Shown here one piece after another: positions 45,994 to 57,253 of a stretch of 64,000 bases of DNA. Both the position numbers and the translations under genes were made by a program. Within the stretch, counting starts at the first letter, position 1. Every line of letters begins with the position of its first letter. Below the pieces are notes generated by a model. The model saw only the letters and a program-made list of their open reading frames with translations, was not told the origin of the DNA and made no database searches. The stretch is from Adiantum capillus-veneris (Eukaryota > Streptophyta > Polypodiopsida > Polypodiales > Pteridaceae), in contig CM043962.1 of assembly GCA_014529385.2 (NCBI GenBank), positions 48,244,598 through 48,308,597 on the forward strand. The letters are read 5' to 3'.

Positions 45994-46468
45994 ACTTAAG
46001 TCGGGAGGCTGTGGGTTTTCAGAATCTGTACAAAGCGGTGCGATACTACAGCATTGCATTCAACGCTAGAGCTTTTGGGGAGCAGGAAACCCACAATGGC
46101 AAACATGCTAAGATGGCAACAAGCGCCCTCTTGCCACGTAGAAGGAGCACTCAAAATTTATCTTCAGCCGCATGCTCGAGAGAGGCATTGCAAGAAACAA
46201 AAAGTTCTACTCTCCCTCTTGCACTCCAAACGAGCCCGTCAACCATGCTTGTGCAGGTTGATATGCTCTTCTTCCTATCTTCAAGCGACCGTGCCCGCGT
46301 GCTTGTTGATAGACCCTCCTCTGTCTTCTCAACTTTTCCCATGCCGGTCTTCAACCCACAACCATCTTGGATTCAATCTTGCTTTACGTGAGCACCTGCA
46401 TGGTGCCCTAATAGTAGGCTGTTCTTGTTGGAGATCGCTCCTTCATCTCCCAAGAGCTCTCCATTTGC

Positions 46469-46470
<2 letters not shown>

Positions 46471-46513
<43 letters not shown>
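46471..46513. repeat. (GA)21 microsatellite
   Basis: Pure GA tract. With the CT tract at 45951 it forms a potential long inverted pair. Confidence 0.95.
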
Positions 46514-46515
<2 letters not shown>

Positions 46516-46600
46516 GATGATTGAGCTCACGATGGGGTGCACTATCTAGAACCCCCCTATATAATGTGCTTTTAAGGGGTAATTAAAAGCCCCTCGTTTA

Positions 46601-46790
46601 AACATGTTTGACTAAATAAAATGACCCCTTATATATTTTTTTCCAAAATGTAATACAAAACTCCCTTTTGTTAATGTATCTCTATTGATTTTCTTAACAT
46701 GTTTGACTAAATAAAATGACCCCTTATATTTTTTTTCCCAAAATGGAATACAAAACTCCCTTTTGTTAATGTATCTCTATTAATTTTCTT
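46601..46790. repeat. Two-unit tandem duplication, 95-bp period
   Basis: AACATGTTTGACTAAATAAA starts at 46601 and again at 46696. The units differ by a few substitutions, which suggests local duplication of AT-rich sequence. Confidence 0.9.
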
Positions 46791-46879
46791 AAAATATTTG
46801 GGCTAAAAAAACCTTCCTGCTGAACTCACATGATACATTAACATGACTACATAGTGACTACTAGGACTACTTGTGCCTT

Positions 46880-47141
46880 GTTTTCAGCAGATGGAATGCC
46901 TAGATCGGGGAAAAATCTTTGCCATCGACAAATAAAAGATCTTAGAAGGACAAGATTATGGACCTTGCGTGTCAAGGAGGAGGGGGTGGGTTGGTAGGGG
47001 TGGCTGCCCTAATAGTCGATGTAATTATAGTCCGCCGGGATGATGTCATAGCTCAACAAGAGCATGACAAGACCTTGTAATTTTTTGGGCTGTTCAATAT
47101 AATTCACTCACAATTGTGAGTTTTGCAAAAAAAAAAAAACA
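46880..47141 (+). mobile_element. LINE (or LINE-mobilised) 3' end with poly(A)
   Basis: Ends CTCACAATTGTGAGTTTTGC plus A13 (to 47141). The same 3' palindrome and A tract close the LINE on the minus strand at 11226-11270. The body upstream shows no readable ORF, so it is a 5'-truncated copy with an uncertain start. Confidence 0.55.
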
Positions 47142-47449
47142 TGACTACATAGTGTGCTCCCCCAGAGCAATCAAGTTATACTCTGATTGCATGGTGTGCT
47201 CCCACTTGACCTTGCCATCCATCTGCATGGCTTCTTTGTAATGAAGTGGCTCATCACAATCAGTCAACATGACACAGTTCAACCCTTGGTGAAGCTGCTC
47301 AAGTAGATTCAAGGATCTACTAGATCATAACAGATAACTACTCCTCCCTACCCTATCAATTGGAGCGTTGCTATTACAAGGTGTATCACTTGTCTTCTGA
47401 GTTTTCACCAAATCTGCGGTAACATCTTTGAATGTGACTTTTCTATACT

Positions 47450-47957
47450 CAACCTCTTTGATAGGATTCTTATGCATTATTGAATTGTTGAAGATAATGT
47501 ATGAACTATGAGTGACTTTATGAGATTGTGGATGATAGAGATGCTATATCCCATTTTTCCAACTACACCATAGCTAAGGATAATACACTTATGTGACTTT
47601 AGGTTTAACTTTTTTGGAAGCTCCTCTGAAACATGTGTTTATGCCTTGCATCCAAAGACATGAAAACGATCAGAATGTTGCTTCTTTCTAGACCACTCTG
47701 GCACATGGTAATTGAATGGCATACTAAGTGACCTATTAATGATATGTACTGATGACAATACTACCACTACCCAAAATCCTTGATTCGGATTCACCATAGG
47801 AAGCATCTTATGAATTGGTGCTAAATTTTTTGATTCCTCTTTTCTTCAATTCCATTCTGATTGGGTGTGTAAGAAGTATAAAACCACCTCTTAATTCCTC
47901 TCTTGCTACAAAAATTCTCAAAATCCCTAGATACGTACTCTCCACCATTATTAGTCT
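47450..47957 (-). pseudogene. int: Copia integrase fragment
   Basis: Minus strand from 47957: TNNGGEYVSRDFENFCSKRG (middle catalytic residue changed from Asp to Asn), YTPNQNGIEEK (the Glu-containing block, usually NGVAER), and further on HVFGCKA-type sequence. Stops are frequent. The fragment ends abruptly at 47957. Confidence 0.75.
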
Positions 47958-49042
47958 ACTGTTAGATCCCCAACCCGCCAATACCAAGATCGGGATGGGA
48001 TCCTTGACAGGTCTCTAGGTGTGATAAAAATCAGAGTCTCTAAACAAGAGAAATCCAAGGAATAGACCAATACCATTGACAATGGCTTGGGTCTATAGCC
48101 TTAGAAGAAGACCTACTCCTATCTCGCCGCAGAAACAGGACAACGTATTAAAAGTCCAAAAAAAACTATTTTGGCCCTATAACTGTCACAATTGGGATAA
48201 GGTATCCTCAACCAACGCTTTTTTCCCCCTAACAGATGTGAGGGCACAGCCGCTGGTGGACTTCTCTTCCAAGTGAAGAAGTTTTCTAAACGCTTTAGTG
48301 CGCAGGGATGGATAGTTACTTGACTAATCAGGTCCACCCGTACATGATTGACAACCTTAGTCAATCCCCACTTACCACCCCGCACTCACACATGATTCTT
48401 TTATTATTTAATTACTACCATGTTCTTATCACAATTAAAATAATGATTCCTGTTATCCTTCATAACAGGATTTTATTAAAACAACCCTTGAAAACAATAT
48501 TGAAAACATTCTTTTAACAAACAAACATCTTTAAACTTAAGGCAGGGTACTGTCAATCAAAACATTGTCCATAATAACCATGACCAGTACTCTTCTTGTC
48601 TCAAGACCACCTAAGGGTGAAAAAAAACGGCATCCATTCCTTATTCATAATCCGGAGTGGACAAACCCCCACCCAAGGTTCCGGGTGCACATACACCAAA
48701 CCAATTGCCCATACAACCGGGCAGCTCCCCTAGGATAAAAAACGGTATCTTAACTTATGTAGAAACATCAAGACATGACACGGAGTAGAAACTCATTGTT
48801 CATGGGGGTAACCGACTTATCTGTGGCTAGAAAGCCATCATTATCATCAATTTATACCACGGAGTCGGAGGTGTCTTGAGACAAGCTGTCTTAAGGATGA
48901 TCAATCATATCTTTCCTATTCAACCAATTTTAACCCAAACAATTCTTTCCTACATTATAAAAAAATGCACGTTGGAAGTTACCTTCTGTTTTTGGTCAAT
49001 TATTCCTTTTCTGATTCTTACTCACTCCTTACGTATGCAATG
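47958..49042. other. Unassigned sequence next to the copia fragment
   Basis: Starts TGTTAGATCCCC where the copia integrase breaks off. A matching CCCCCTAACA at 48225-48234 could mark a small element of 277 bp, but there is no primer site, polypurine tract or target repeat. The rest is AT-rich with no supported ORF. Confidence 0.3.
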
Positions 49043-49264
49043 TTAACTTATAGAATAACTTAAACAATTTAAAGACTTAATTGAATAATGATAACCCACC
49101 TGGGATTGATCGGCCATCTTCTGCTGTGCTGGCGCCTGAAGACTCTCCTCCGTAGGCCTACTACTAGGCCCGGCTTCGTCGTCGACGTGCGACACTCTAG
49201 TTCGTTTTGGAGCTACGTCCTCATCATTAGATGTAGGATTTGCTCGGGTCCTTTTAGGTGGCAT
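49043..49264 (-). CDS. Short ORF with nuclear-localisation-like basic motifs
   Basis: Begins MPPKRTRANPTSNDED, with a second basic block APKRTRVSHVDDEAG. After QKMADQSQ a donor-like CCCAG|GTGGGTTATC lies at about 49105, beyond which the frame loses protein character. A consensus acceptor-like ATAAG precedes the ATG. It could be a first coding exon of a host gene, or the N-terminus of a gypsy gag, which often begins MPP(K/R)R. The sequence alone does not decide. Confidence 0.3.
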   Translation of the reverse strand: MPPKRTRANPTSNDEDVAPKRTRVSHVDDEAGPSSRPTEESLQAPAQQKMADQSQVGYHYSIKSLNCLSYSIS

Positions 49265-49599
49265 AACTTCTTATCCTTATAAAAAAGGACGTCTAATCAT
49301 TAGGTAAATTATCCAAAATCTAGATTCAACCTTTGTATTCAACCGTAACCCATCCAATGTTAAATTTATAGTCTTAATTGGTAAATTCTTGACCTAGTAA
49401 TTTCTTATTTGTCTATATCAGTATGATAACTTTTTCCACAGCTTCCCTAAGGATTTTCTAAGCTCTCCTAATTTTCTATATCTTTTTCCTAATTTTTCTA
49501 TCGAATTTTAAGCTTGGAGTCTGCTCATTTTGAGCTTAATATTTATGTTTATTTTCTCTTAAAGATTCTATTTCAACAACTTTATATCATAGGATTATA

Positions 49600-51050
49600 C
49601 TTACTATAATTTTCCAAAAAACTTTTGACCGCAAAGTCTACTTATTTTAATTAATCTTTAGGCAAAAATAGGGTTTTTAGTTAATTAAAATTTTCTAAGC
49701 CTACTAATAAATTATGACATAATTATCACAAGTAGATAAATATATTTTTGACCTCTGATAATTATCTTTTTATTTTCCAACTTAATTATATAATTTTCAT
49801 CTTCAATTTTCAGCTAAAATTAAGATAATTTGACTTAAATAAATATTTATACTACTTTTCTAACCTTGAAATAATTATCACGGCCTCTTTATTACGTAAG
49901 CTAATTCTAATAAATAGAGTGTAATCATATAACATGATTAGCTAATTTCCCCCTCCAAATTTCAACCAAAATTAGTATATTTTGGCTTAAATAAATATCT
50001 ATACTAAGTTTCTAACCTTAACATAATTATCACCGCCTTTTCATCATGTAATCTAGCTCTAATAAATAGCATGTAATCATATAGTATGATTTACTAATTT
50101 CCCTCTTTAGTTTTTAGCTAGAATTAGTATAATTTGACTTAGATAAATATCTATACTACTTTTCTAACGTTGAAATAATTATCATGGCCTCTTTATTCTA
50201 TAATCTAGTTCTAATAAATAGCATGTAATCATAGCACATGATTAACTAATTTTCTCCTTCTATTTTCTCCTAAAAATAGTGTAATTCTGTTGAGATAGTT
50301 AGGTAAACTAATTATATGAGGTTAACATAATTATCAAGGGTTCCCTAAGATGTAACTAAACTTTGATAATTATCTTAAAGCATTTTGGATGAATTTGTTA
50401 TTTTTTCCCTTTTAATTTGTCCTAAAAATAGTATAATTCTACTAATATAATTAGGTAAACTAATTATCTCAATTAAAATAATTATCACGGGCTTCCTAAG
50501 ATGCAATTAAAATCTAATAATTAACTCAAATCATTTTGAATCAATTTGCTATTTTTCTCCTTTTAATTTGTCCTAAAAATAGTGTAATTCTGCTAAGGTA
50601 ATTAGGTAAACTAATTGTATGAAGTCAAGTCAACATAATTATCATAGGTTTCCTAAGATGTGATTAACCTCTGATAAATAACTCAAAGCATTTTGAATCA
50701 ATTTACTATTTTCCCCCTTTTAATTTGTCCTAAAAAAAGTGTAATTCAGTTAAGATAATTAGGTAAACTAATTATCTGAGATTAACATAATTATCAGAGG
50801 CTCTCTAAGATTTAATTAACCTCTGATAATTATCTTAAATCATTTTAAATCAATTTGCTATTTTCCCTCTTTTAATTTGTCCTAAAAACAATGTAAGTCT
50901 ACTAAGATAATTAGGTAAACTAATTATCTGAGGTTAACCTAATTATCAAGGGTTCCCTAAGATGTAATTAACCTCTGATAAATATCTTAAAGCATTGTGA
51001 AATAGTTTGATCATTCCCCCTTTATTTTTCTCTCGAAAACAATGTAATTC
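49600..51050. repeat. AT-rich tandem array, about 152-bp period, roughly nine units
   Basis: Two related blocks. In 49859-50280 the phrase TCTAACCTTGAAATAATTATCA recurs at about 49859, 50011 and 50162 (152, 151). In 50298-51010 TAATTAGGTAAACTAATTAT recurs near 50300, 50452, 50604, 50755 and 50907 (about 152 each). Shared words such as ATAATTATCA and the TCTAATAAATA or CTCTGATAAT phrases show one ancestral unit. Divergence between units is high. It lies between a minus-strand TATA box and the MPPKRTRAN ORF. Confidence 0.85.
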
Positions 51051-51489
51051 TCTTTCATTAATTATGAAAATTACTCAAAAAATTATAAGATACTTTTCTT
51101 AGCATAATTATAGTCTAACACAGCTCCGATAATTATTTCAACTTAATCTAAACTTAATTAGTATAATTTTCATTAATTTATGATTAAAATGGATAATTTC
51201 AACCCTAATAGGATATAATAACTAATTAGCTTAATATCCTTAAGTTTAATCACAATAATCAAAAGAGAATATTTAATTAAGGGATGATTTTTGAGTATAC
51301 ATACAATTAATCTTTAATTAATTAAGAAAATAGGTTAATCTACCTTTGCTAATTAAGAAAGATTAGTCTAATTATCATTTAATTAACCAATTATAGCTTG
51401 ATCTCTAGTGATTTCTGCATAGAAGTCTCTCTAGATGAGAGAGAATGTGCCAAAGCTCTGAGTCTGTCCGGAAATTGTGAAGCAAGGGT

Positions 51490-51510
51490 CATATTTATAG
51501 GTTTCTGGGT
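51490..51510 (-). promoter_or_regulatory. Candidate minus-strand TATA box
   Basis: CCTATAAATATGACC on the minus strand. About 120 bases upstream a G-rich run GCTAGGGGGGCTGTG could be a polypurine tract at an LTR start, so this may be an LTR promoter rather than a gene promoter. Confidence 0.4.
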
Positions 51511-51639
51511 ACTCACAGGTTGAAAAATGGCAGTAACTTGCATCCCAAGCAGCCCTACAGCTCCAAAAACGTCCCCTGCTGCTAAATCTAGTCTCGGGCA
51601 GGTTTTCCCACAGCTCCACACAGCCCCCCCTAGCTATCA

Positions 51640-53967
51640 GAATCGATTTTTACTAATTTCACTAATTTTTAATGATGAAAATTAAAAATACCAGTAATTT
51701 CTAAAACCTTAGTATAAAAAAGTCTTTATTAATAATAATTACTGAAACCATCCAATTTTACTTAACTAATTAAATTCATAGTGTAACCTTTCAGAGCCCG
51801 TAACTTTTCCAGATTTTATCGGAATTCTGTTCTGAAAATTTCTAGCCCGGGGTTTGCTGTGCTTAAAATTCCAAAAATACCAATATTTTCCACAGCCGGA
51901 CAATTCTACATTGCTTTTTCAATAATCATATCAGTTTGATTAAGCTTTATACAATCTTTAAGGTTTCAGAATCTTGAAACCTTACATCTACAATTGAGCT
52001 TCTTGTCAAATTGATTCTTTACAAATGCTAATAATTTCTTGAGAGTAGAGAAGATTTGATTCTTACAGTCTATCTTCTTGTTGTGCACCTACCTTCGAAG
52101 ATGCAGTCTGAAGAGAGTAGAGAAGATAGATCACACCTTCCTCTCAAAATTCCATAAATGCATAGAAGACACCGCAAAAATCTAATAGAGTCTCCTTTAT
52201 ATGATGGGGAGTGAAAACTCAACCCAAAATATGCATGAGACTAGCCTTAAACTGAAAAGAAGTTAAATAAAGAATTCAAAATTGATTAAATTGACCACCA
52301 TGCATCATCAAATGCATCCATCCCTCTCTATGTATGACCTATGGCAAGGCCTCATAAAGTGGATCTCTAGATATTTGTATCACTGAAGGTATCTTGAAAT
52401 TCAAGAATGTCAGCTCAAATAAAACCTCACCAATGAGGCTTATCAAACACAAAAAATAGAGTCCTGTCCTAAAAAAGACTATCTTTTGGACCAAGTCTCA
52501 AAAACGACCAGGTAACCACCAAAAAACAAGAAAAAAGTGGCACTACAATGGTGTACAATAAGCAATGTCCCCAACTCAATGTACATGAGTGAACCACCCA
52601 CCACAAACATGTATCAAAACTAACGCAAGTAGTAAATTAAATCTTTGTGGGATAAAGATCTCAATAACACTCCATGTGCTCAAAAGAAGCACATGACTCT
52701 AATAACACATAACTCATCCCACAGTAAACCACTGCCAAATTAATTCTAAGTGCTAGTGAAAGCCCTATACTTGTATTCAGTGTAGTTCTTGTAACCTCTA
52801 CTTGTAACTATCAAACTAGGTTGTATGCATGAGAATCAAAGAAAAAAAAGGGTGATCACAAATGTTAAATTTGTCAAAATGAAGAAAAAGACTGTGTTAA
52901 AGCTCCACCTATAATGTTGACACCCAAAACTATGCCTTGGCCAAAATATGGTCCTTGGTTGATGCTCCAAAAGTTCACCACCTATAGTGTCAAAGCCAAA
53001 ATCTATGCCTCCAATTGATGCATTCAAGAAAAGCAACTCTCTAGAGACCACTATGGGTGTGTAGACGTTGGGGCCATGCGAGCTTGGATGGATGCACCAA
53101 GCTCGCTGAATAATGTTGATGTTTTAAAAAATGCAAATTTGATGCCAAAGCTCCATCCCAAAGCAAAGTGGATGTGGATGGTGATGTCATTGATGTTAAG
53201 GATGCACCAAAGGAGATGCCAAGGATGCTGGAAAGTGGGCTCACCAATGTTGGGAACTTAGGACCGATTCTACTCTCTATCTTTGAGGAAGTGAATCTAT
53301 CTTAATCGTGTCCGTCACTCATGTCCAATGTCGAGGAATGGTAAGACAAAAACACAATCCAAAGAATTTGTGCATGTGTGTAAACACCTTGCTGAAATCG
53401 ATGCCCTTTGTGTGTGTATGTGTGTGTGTGTAACATGCACACATTACCAAGGATGCACACACTCTCCCAAGCATTGCCTAATGCCATGTGTATATGAGAG
53501 CCCCACTCTCTCTTTTTCCACCGATGTTTACTTGTGTTACTTGCAAGTTTACCTCCAATGTTTTTAAATTTGTGTTTCTTCAAGGCTTTCAAATCACATG
53601 CACGCCTTGCCTACGACTTTGCACACTTTTCCAAGGCTTTTCAAAAAAGCGTTAAAATTCTAAAATTAGAAAATTCTACGCCACTCACTTTTGGTGCCCC
53701 CTTTTTCTTACATTTTCTACTTTCCCCTAGCGCTACCAAAAACCAAGGCCTCAAAAGAATGGGGATTTTTTGCATTCAAATTTACTGCTCTCAGATTTTT
53801 GTTGCGCAAAATTTCAGGCACTTGCAAAAATGTTAAGTATGCTGCCTTGCTATGAGTGAGCAACCACCAAGTTTTTTTGCAAGATCTCTTTCACGTATAC
53901 TTGCACATCCGGAATGCTACTCTATGAGCTCCTCCGTCACCGCGAAGCTATCAAAGACATCCTCAAG
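51640..53967. other. Unassigned; possible interior of the minus-strand element with primer site at 53968
   Basis: No supported ORF. There are repeated phrases such as GAGAGTAGAGAAGAT (twice near 52036-52130) and GTTGATG/GATGCCAAAG motifs near 52900-53230, plus a short GT run near 53410. Nothing recognisable. Confidence 0.35.
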
Positions 53968-54286
53968 GCTATGATACCAATTGTACATGTGGTGTGCTCG
54001 ATATATGTGTGTAGAGAGCAGCACATGTAGAGAAGAGAGGAGAAGAAGATGGGGGGAAACACACACTATGAAGGAGAGGTGTGTGAGAGTTCCTTTATTG
54101 CTTATATGAGAAGAGGTGAATTGTTAGTTAATAAATGAGTAGGGAGTTAGTCACTAGCCGTGCTAGCCAGTGCAGTGCTTTACCTCATCATAATGCATGT
54201 GCTAAATATTAAAATATGAAATCTACTCGCTCAAGTTGCAATTTGTGCCATGCCTCAAAATTGAGTGAAAGTGCAATCATAGACTT
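53968..54286 (-). mobile_element. LTR with initiator-Met primer site, minus strand, partner not found
   Basis: The minus strand reads ...CCACATGTACA, two bases, then TGGTATCATAGC (53968-53979), one mismatch from the initiator-Met primer site. A TATA-like CATATAAGCAATAAAGG (near 54110) supports an LTR. The outer end is not clear; similarity to the chromovirus LTR begins at 54287. Confidence 0.55.
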
Positions 54287-54541
54287 TGTAATGGAAATGG
54301 CCTATAAATTTTGAGAATAGCAGAATTAAGAGAATTAGAGTGAGCATTTTTGTGAGATCACTTTGAGAACATAGAGGGTGAACTTAATTGATGGTACCAA
54401 CATAAACATAGTACTTAATTAACTTGGCATGAACAACACTTTTGCAAGAGAGAGAGAGTATTAGAGAACATGATAATAGTTGAGGACCGGATTTACTTAT
54501 TGCCGGTCCCCCCCTCCAAAAGGCGTTTGTATTATAGATTC
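54287..54541 (-). mobile_element. Second chromovirus copy: 3' LTR, terminal part
   Basis: Reverse complement of the end of the 2806-4473 LTR (landmark GGAGGGGGGACCGG; AAATGCTCACT). It is cut at 54541 by the LARD-like element and resumes at 59977. Confidence 0.88.
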
Positions 54542-54882
54542 TGTTATGGATTAGGAAACTTGTGATTTATGCACGTGTGTACCTTGTAGACTAAGGCTTT
54601 GTGTAGGCAATAATTTGGCACTGTTAGATCTTAGATTTAGATCGTAGGGTCCACATTTGGTGCACATCTTGGAAACACTAAAGGAGATTTGTATAAAAGA
54701 GAGGGCTCCCTCTCATTTGTTCTTGTTGATGGAATGATCAATCACAAATTTGCATAGGTGGGATGAGCATCTCCTATGCAGAGGAGATTCAACCCCATGT
54801 GCAAAGCACCCTCGCTAGAGGGGTGTGCAAACGTATGGCAAGCTGCTCTCTTTTCGGCAACCCGACCACCCGCTTCGCAACA
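54542..54882 (+). repeat. LARD 5' LTR
   Basis: 341 bp. TATA box GTATAAAAGA at 54691-54700, followed by a CT-rich leader. About 90% similar to the 3' LTR by eye. Confidence 0.93.
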
Positions 54883-56510
54883 ATGGTATCAGAGCTGCGG
54901 CTATTCTCCAATCAATTCCACAACAAAAAAGCTACACATGCGAAGATAAGTTCTATTTGTTCACTATATTGGAATGTAATTGAAATAATTAATTGTTTAA
55001 TTTCATTGATTAGCAAGATTATGCACTAAACAACACTTGCTTAGGATGGTGACCGCATGACGCTTCGTGTTACCGAGGCGATCAAGGAAATTATGACTTG
55101 CACGTAGGAGAGAATCCGTGTTATGCATGTTAGACAGAAGACACGCAATATGAGGAGTGACCATGCATGTTTCATGCGAATGCGACGCGAGACCGCATGC
55201 TTCCTACATGCAACACAATACGCGACATACACCCTGCATGCAAAGGAAGGAGCCTCATGCATGTGCAGGAAAACACGGGCTACAACATTGGAAAAGCTCT
55301 GCATGCGAGCTAAGTGGCAATTTGATAATGATTAAATTTTGTCTTGTTATCGTTAACAATGTAGTAATTTGGTTGATGACCTTATGTAATTTTGCGCTTT
55401 GCAAAACCATGCATACGAGGCAAGATGACTCATGCACGGATCAACACAACATGCAATCCCACCCTCCGGAAGCCAGCACTAGCATTGGAAAGTGCATCGA
55501 GAACGACCAACAAGCTACACATGCAGCAGAGACCTTATGGCAAGGAGAAGGCAGGGTTGCCGCCACTCACCATCAGAAGTCGGTAAAACCACACAAGAGG
55601 CCGAAAGAGCTACGACACTAGCCTGCTAAGGTGGGGAAAGAGGAGACGTCGATCAGATGACCAAGAAATTCCTCACTAGCCGAATTGGAGCGCATGACGA
55701 TCCACCATGCAAGCGAGAAAGCACCGTGTGTGTAGGACCGCCTAAGCCATGGAGGAACCCTTCACAAACCTGGACCGAATCCGCTGCCATAACACCCGCA
55801 TGAAAGGCCGGCATGGCAAGGCAGGCAACGACACTAAACACCTGCATGTGCAGGGCACCCTTAAGAAAAATAAGCACCAAGTGCTGAATTCGGCCACCTG
55901 GGCAGCACCTCCAAGGCCGAGGAGGAGGCGGGTTTGAGCTGTGTAGAAGCCAGCGTTTCTGGATCCGAACATGAGCGCCCTGGCATCAGAAGGCAGACTC
56001 AACCCTGCACCATCTTCCTCCGAATCCTCTATGGCCCTGTGCAAGCCTCTTTTCCCTCCCCACGCTGCTGCGCCCCTCCTGCTTTCTTTCTTTGAGTTTT
56101 GGGTGCCCCCCCCACCCCCCAAAGCACTGCTTCACATGCTAAACCTCCCCCACACCCTTCCCATTGCTTCCCTCTCCCATATTGACTCTGAAGGTTCTGG
56201 TGTCTTTCTACTTTGACCGCATGCTGCATGCCATTAAGAACAGTTAACCATGCTTTTAATCCTTTATTTATGGAGTCCAAATCTCAATCATGCAAGCTAA
56301 TGCACAATATTTTGTTGCCCTGTATCAAGCTTTACCACGCCCTCATTGAGCAGTTGTTGTGCTGCTTGCTAGAGCCAGTGCAATTACTTGCGGCAGGTGT
56401 CCAACATCTCATCATTCCCATTACCATACATTCCCATACATACTGTCCCTCCACCGGACATTAAATACCAACCTAGGACTTCCCCGATGAACTCTGCTCT
56501 CTTCATGAGA
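54883..56510. other. LARD interior, proximal part; no gene supported
   Basis: Rich in GCATGC/CATGCA words. Short ORFs (for example 55157-55621) are Cys/His-rich by composition of CATGCA repeats and show no domain. Confidence 0.6.
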
Positions 56511-56519
56511 TTTCTTTAA

Positions 56520-56954
56520 GGGAAAATTACCAAAATACCCCTCTAATTTGAGGAAATTCCCAAAATACCCTTGTATCTATTTTGGTTGGATTGTTCAAGA
56601 TTTTCTAATCTTCATTCGTTTTTGACAATTGAGATCCGTTTTTGAGTGTTGAGCATGTAATTTGTCACCAATTTTCATCGCAAAAAAGGCAATTATGTCT
56701 AAAAATAATGAAGCAATCCATCTCCAAAGCCTACGTAACCAACTCAAATTGTAATTTTAGCATCTTGTACAATAGACAATCATTCTTCTTGTGAAGACCC
56801 ACAAACAATTTTATTTTTCGAGAAATTTACTCTCACAACGAGGGGTGTTTTGGGAATTTTGGAAAATTTGAAGGGCACTTTGGGAATTTATGACAAAATA
56901 TTGGGGGTATTTTGGGAATTTTTGAAATTTGAGGGGTATTTTGGCAATTTTCCC
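56520..56954. mobile_element. Mutator-type MITE, 435 bp, 9-bp target duplication
   Basis: The ends GGGAAAATTACCAAAATACC and, inverted, GGTATTTTGGCAATTTTCCC form terminal inverted repeats of about 24 bp. Subterminal TTCCCAAAATACCC units are also inverted at both sides. The flanks carry TTTCTTTAA (56511-56519 and 56955-56963), a perfect 9-bp duplication as expected for Mutator-like transposition. No coding capacity. Confidence 0.93.
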
Positions 56955-57029
56955 TTTCTTTAACAACCGACTCCAGACAATTCTCAAACTTCTTTTCATG
57001 ACAATCTTATATGTCACGCCCACTCATTT

Positions 57030-57252
57030 CCCCTATCCACTTGTCTCTGACACACCTCATAAGATACCCACGGGACTATTTGACACCACCTTGTCAGATG
57101 GGATCTACGGTCCAACATCTTCGAACCATGTGGACCATCCATTTATTCTCAAGAATAAAAAGATTTCGGCCGCTTGAGCCCCTACGATTCGAACCCACCA
57201 CCTACACAACCGGAGGCCACAACTCTCCCATTAAGCTATCGCGTGCCACTTG
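57030..57252 (-). mobile_element. tRNA-derived SINE-like unit
   Basis: On the minus strand CACGCGATAGCTTAATGGGA has an A-box match (TAGCTTAATGG). About 45 bases on, GTGGGTTCGAATCGTAGG has a B box (GGTTCGAATC). A downstream body follows to about 57030. The last 50 bases (ATTTGACACCACCTTGTCAG ... GGGATCTACGGTCC on the plus strand) are shared with the inverted-repeat arms at 57905-57945 and 58440-58480. Confidence 0.6.
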
Positions 57253-57253
57253 A

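Noticed and set aside
46054-46524. Overlapping 154- and 156-codon ORFs near the CT and GA tracts
   Set aside because: Both include microsatellite translation (poly Ser-Leu, Arg-Glu) and no known domain; length explained by local higher GC.
47958-48234. TGTTAG...CTAACA pair as a small LTR or element
   Set aside because: No primer site, polypurine tract, target duplication or second copy; the ends may be chance.
55157-55621. 154-codon plus-strand ORF in the LARD interior
   Set aside because: His/Cys content comes from CATGCA-rich sequence; no domain, and the reading frame opens across a clear AT-rich break.
57175-57250. Functional tRNA gene on the minus strand
   Set aside because: A and B boxes are present but no cloverleaf with a clear anticodon stem can be drawn; better explained as a SINE head.
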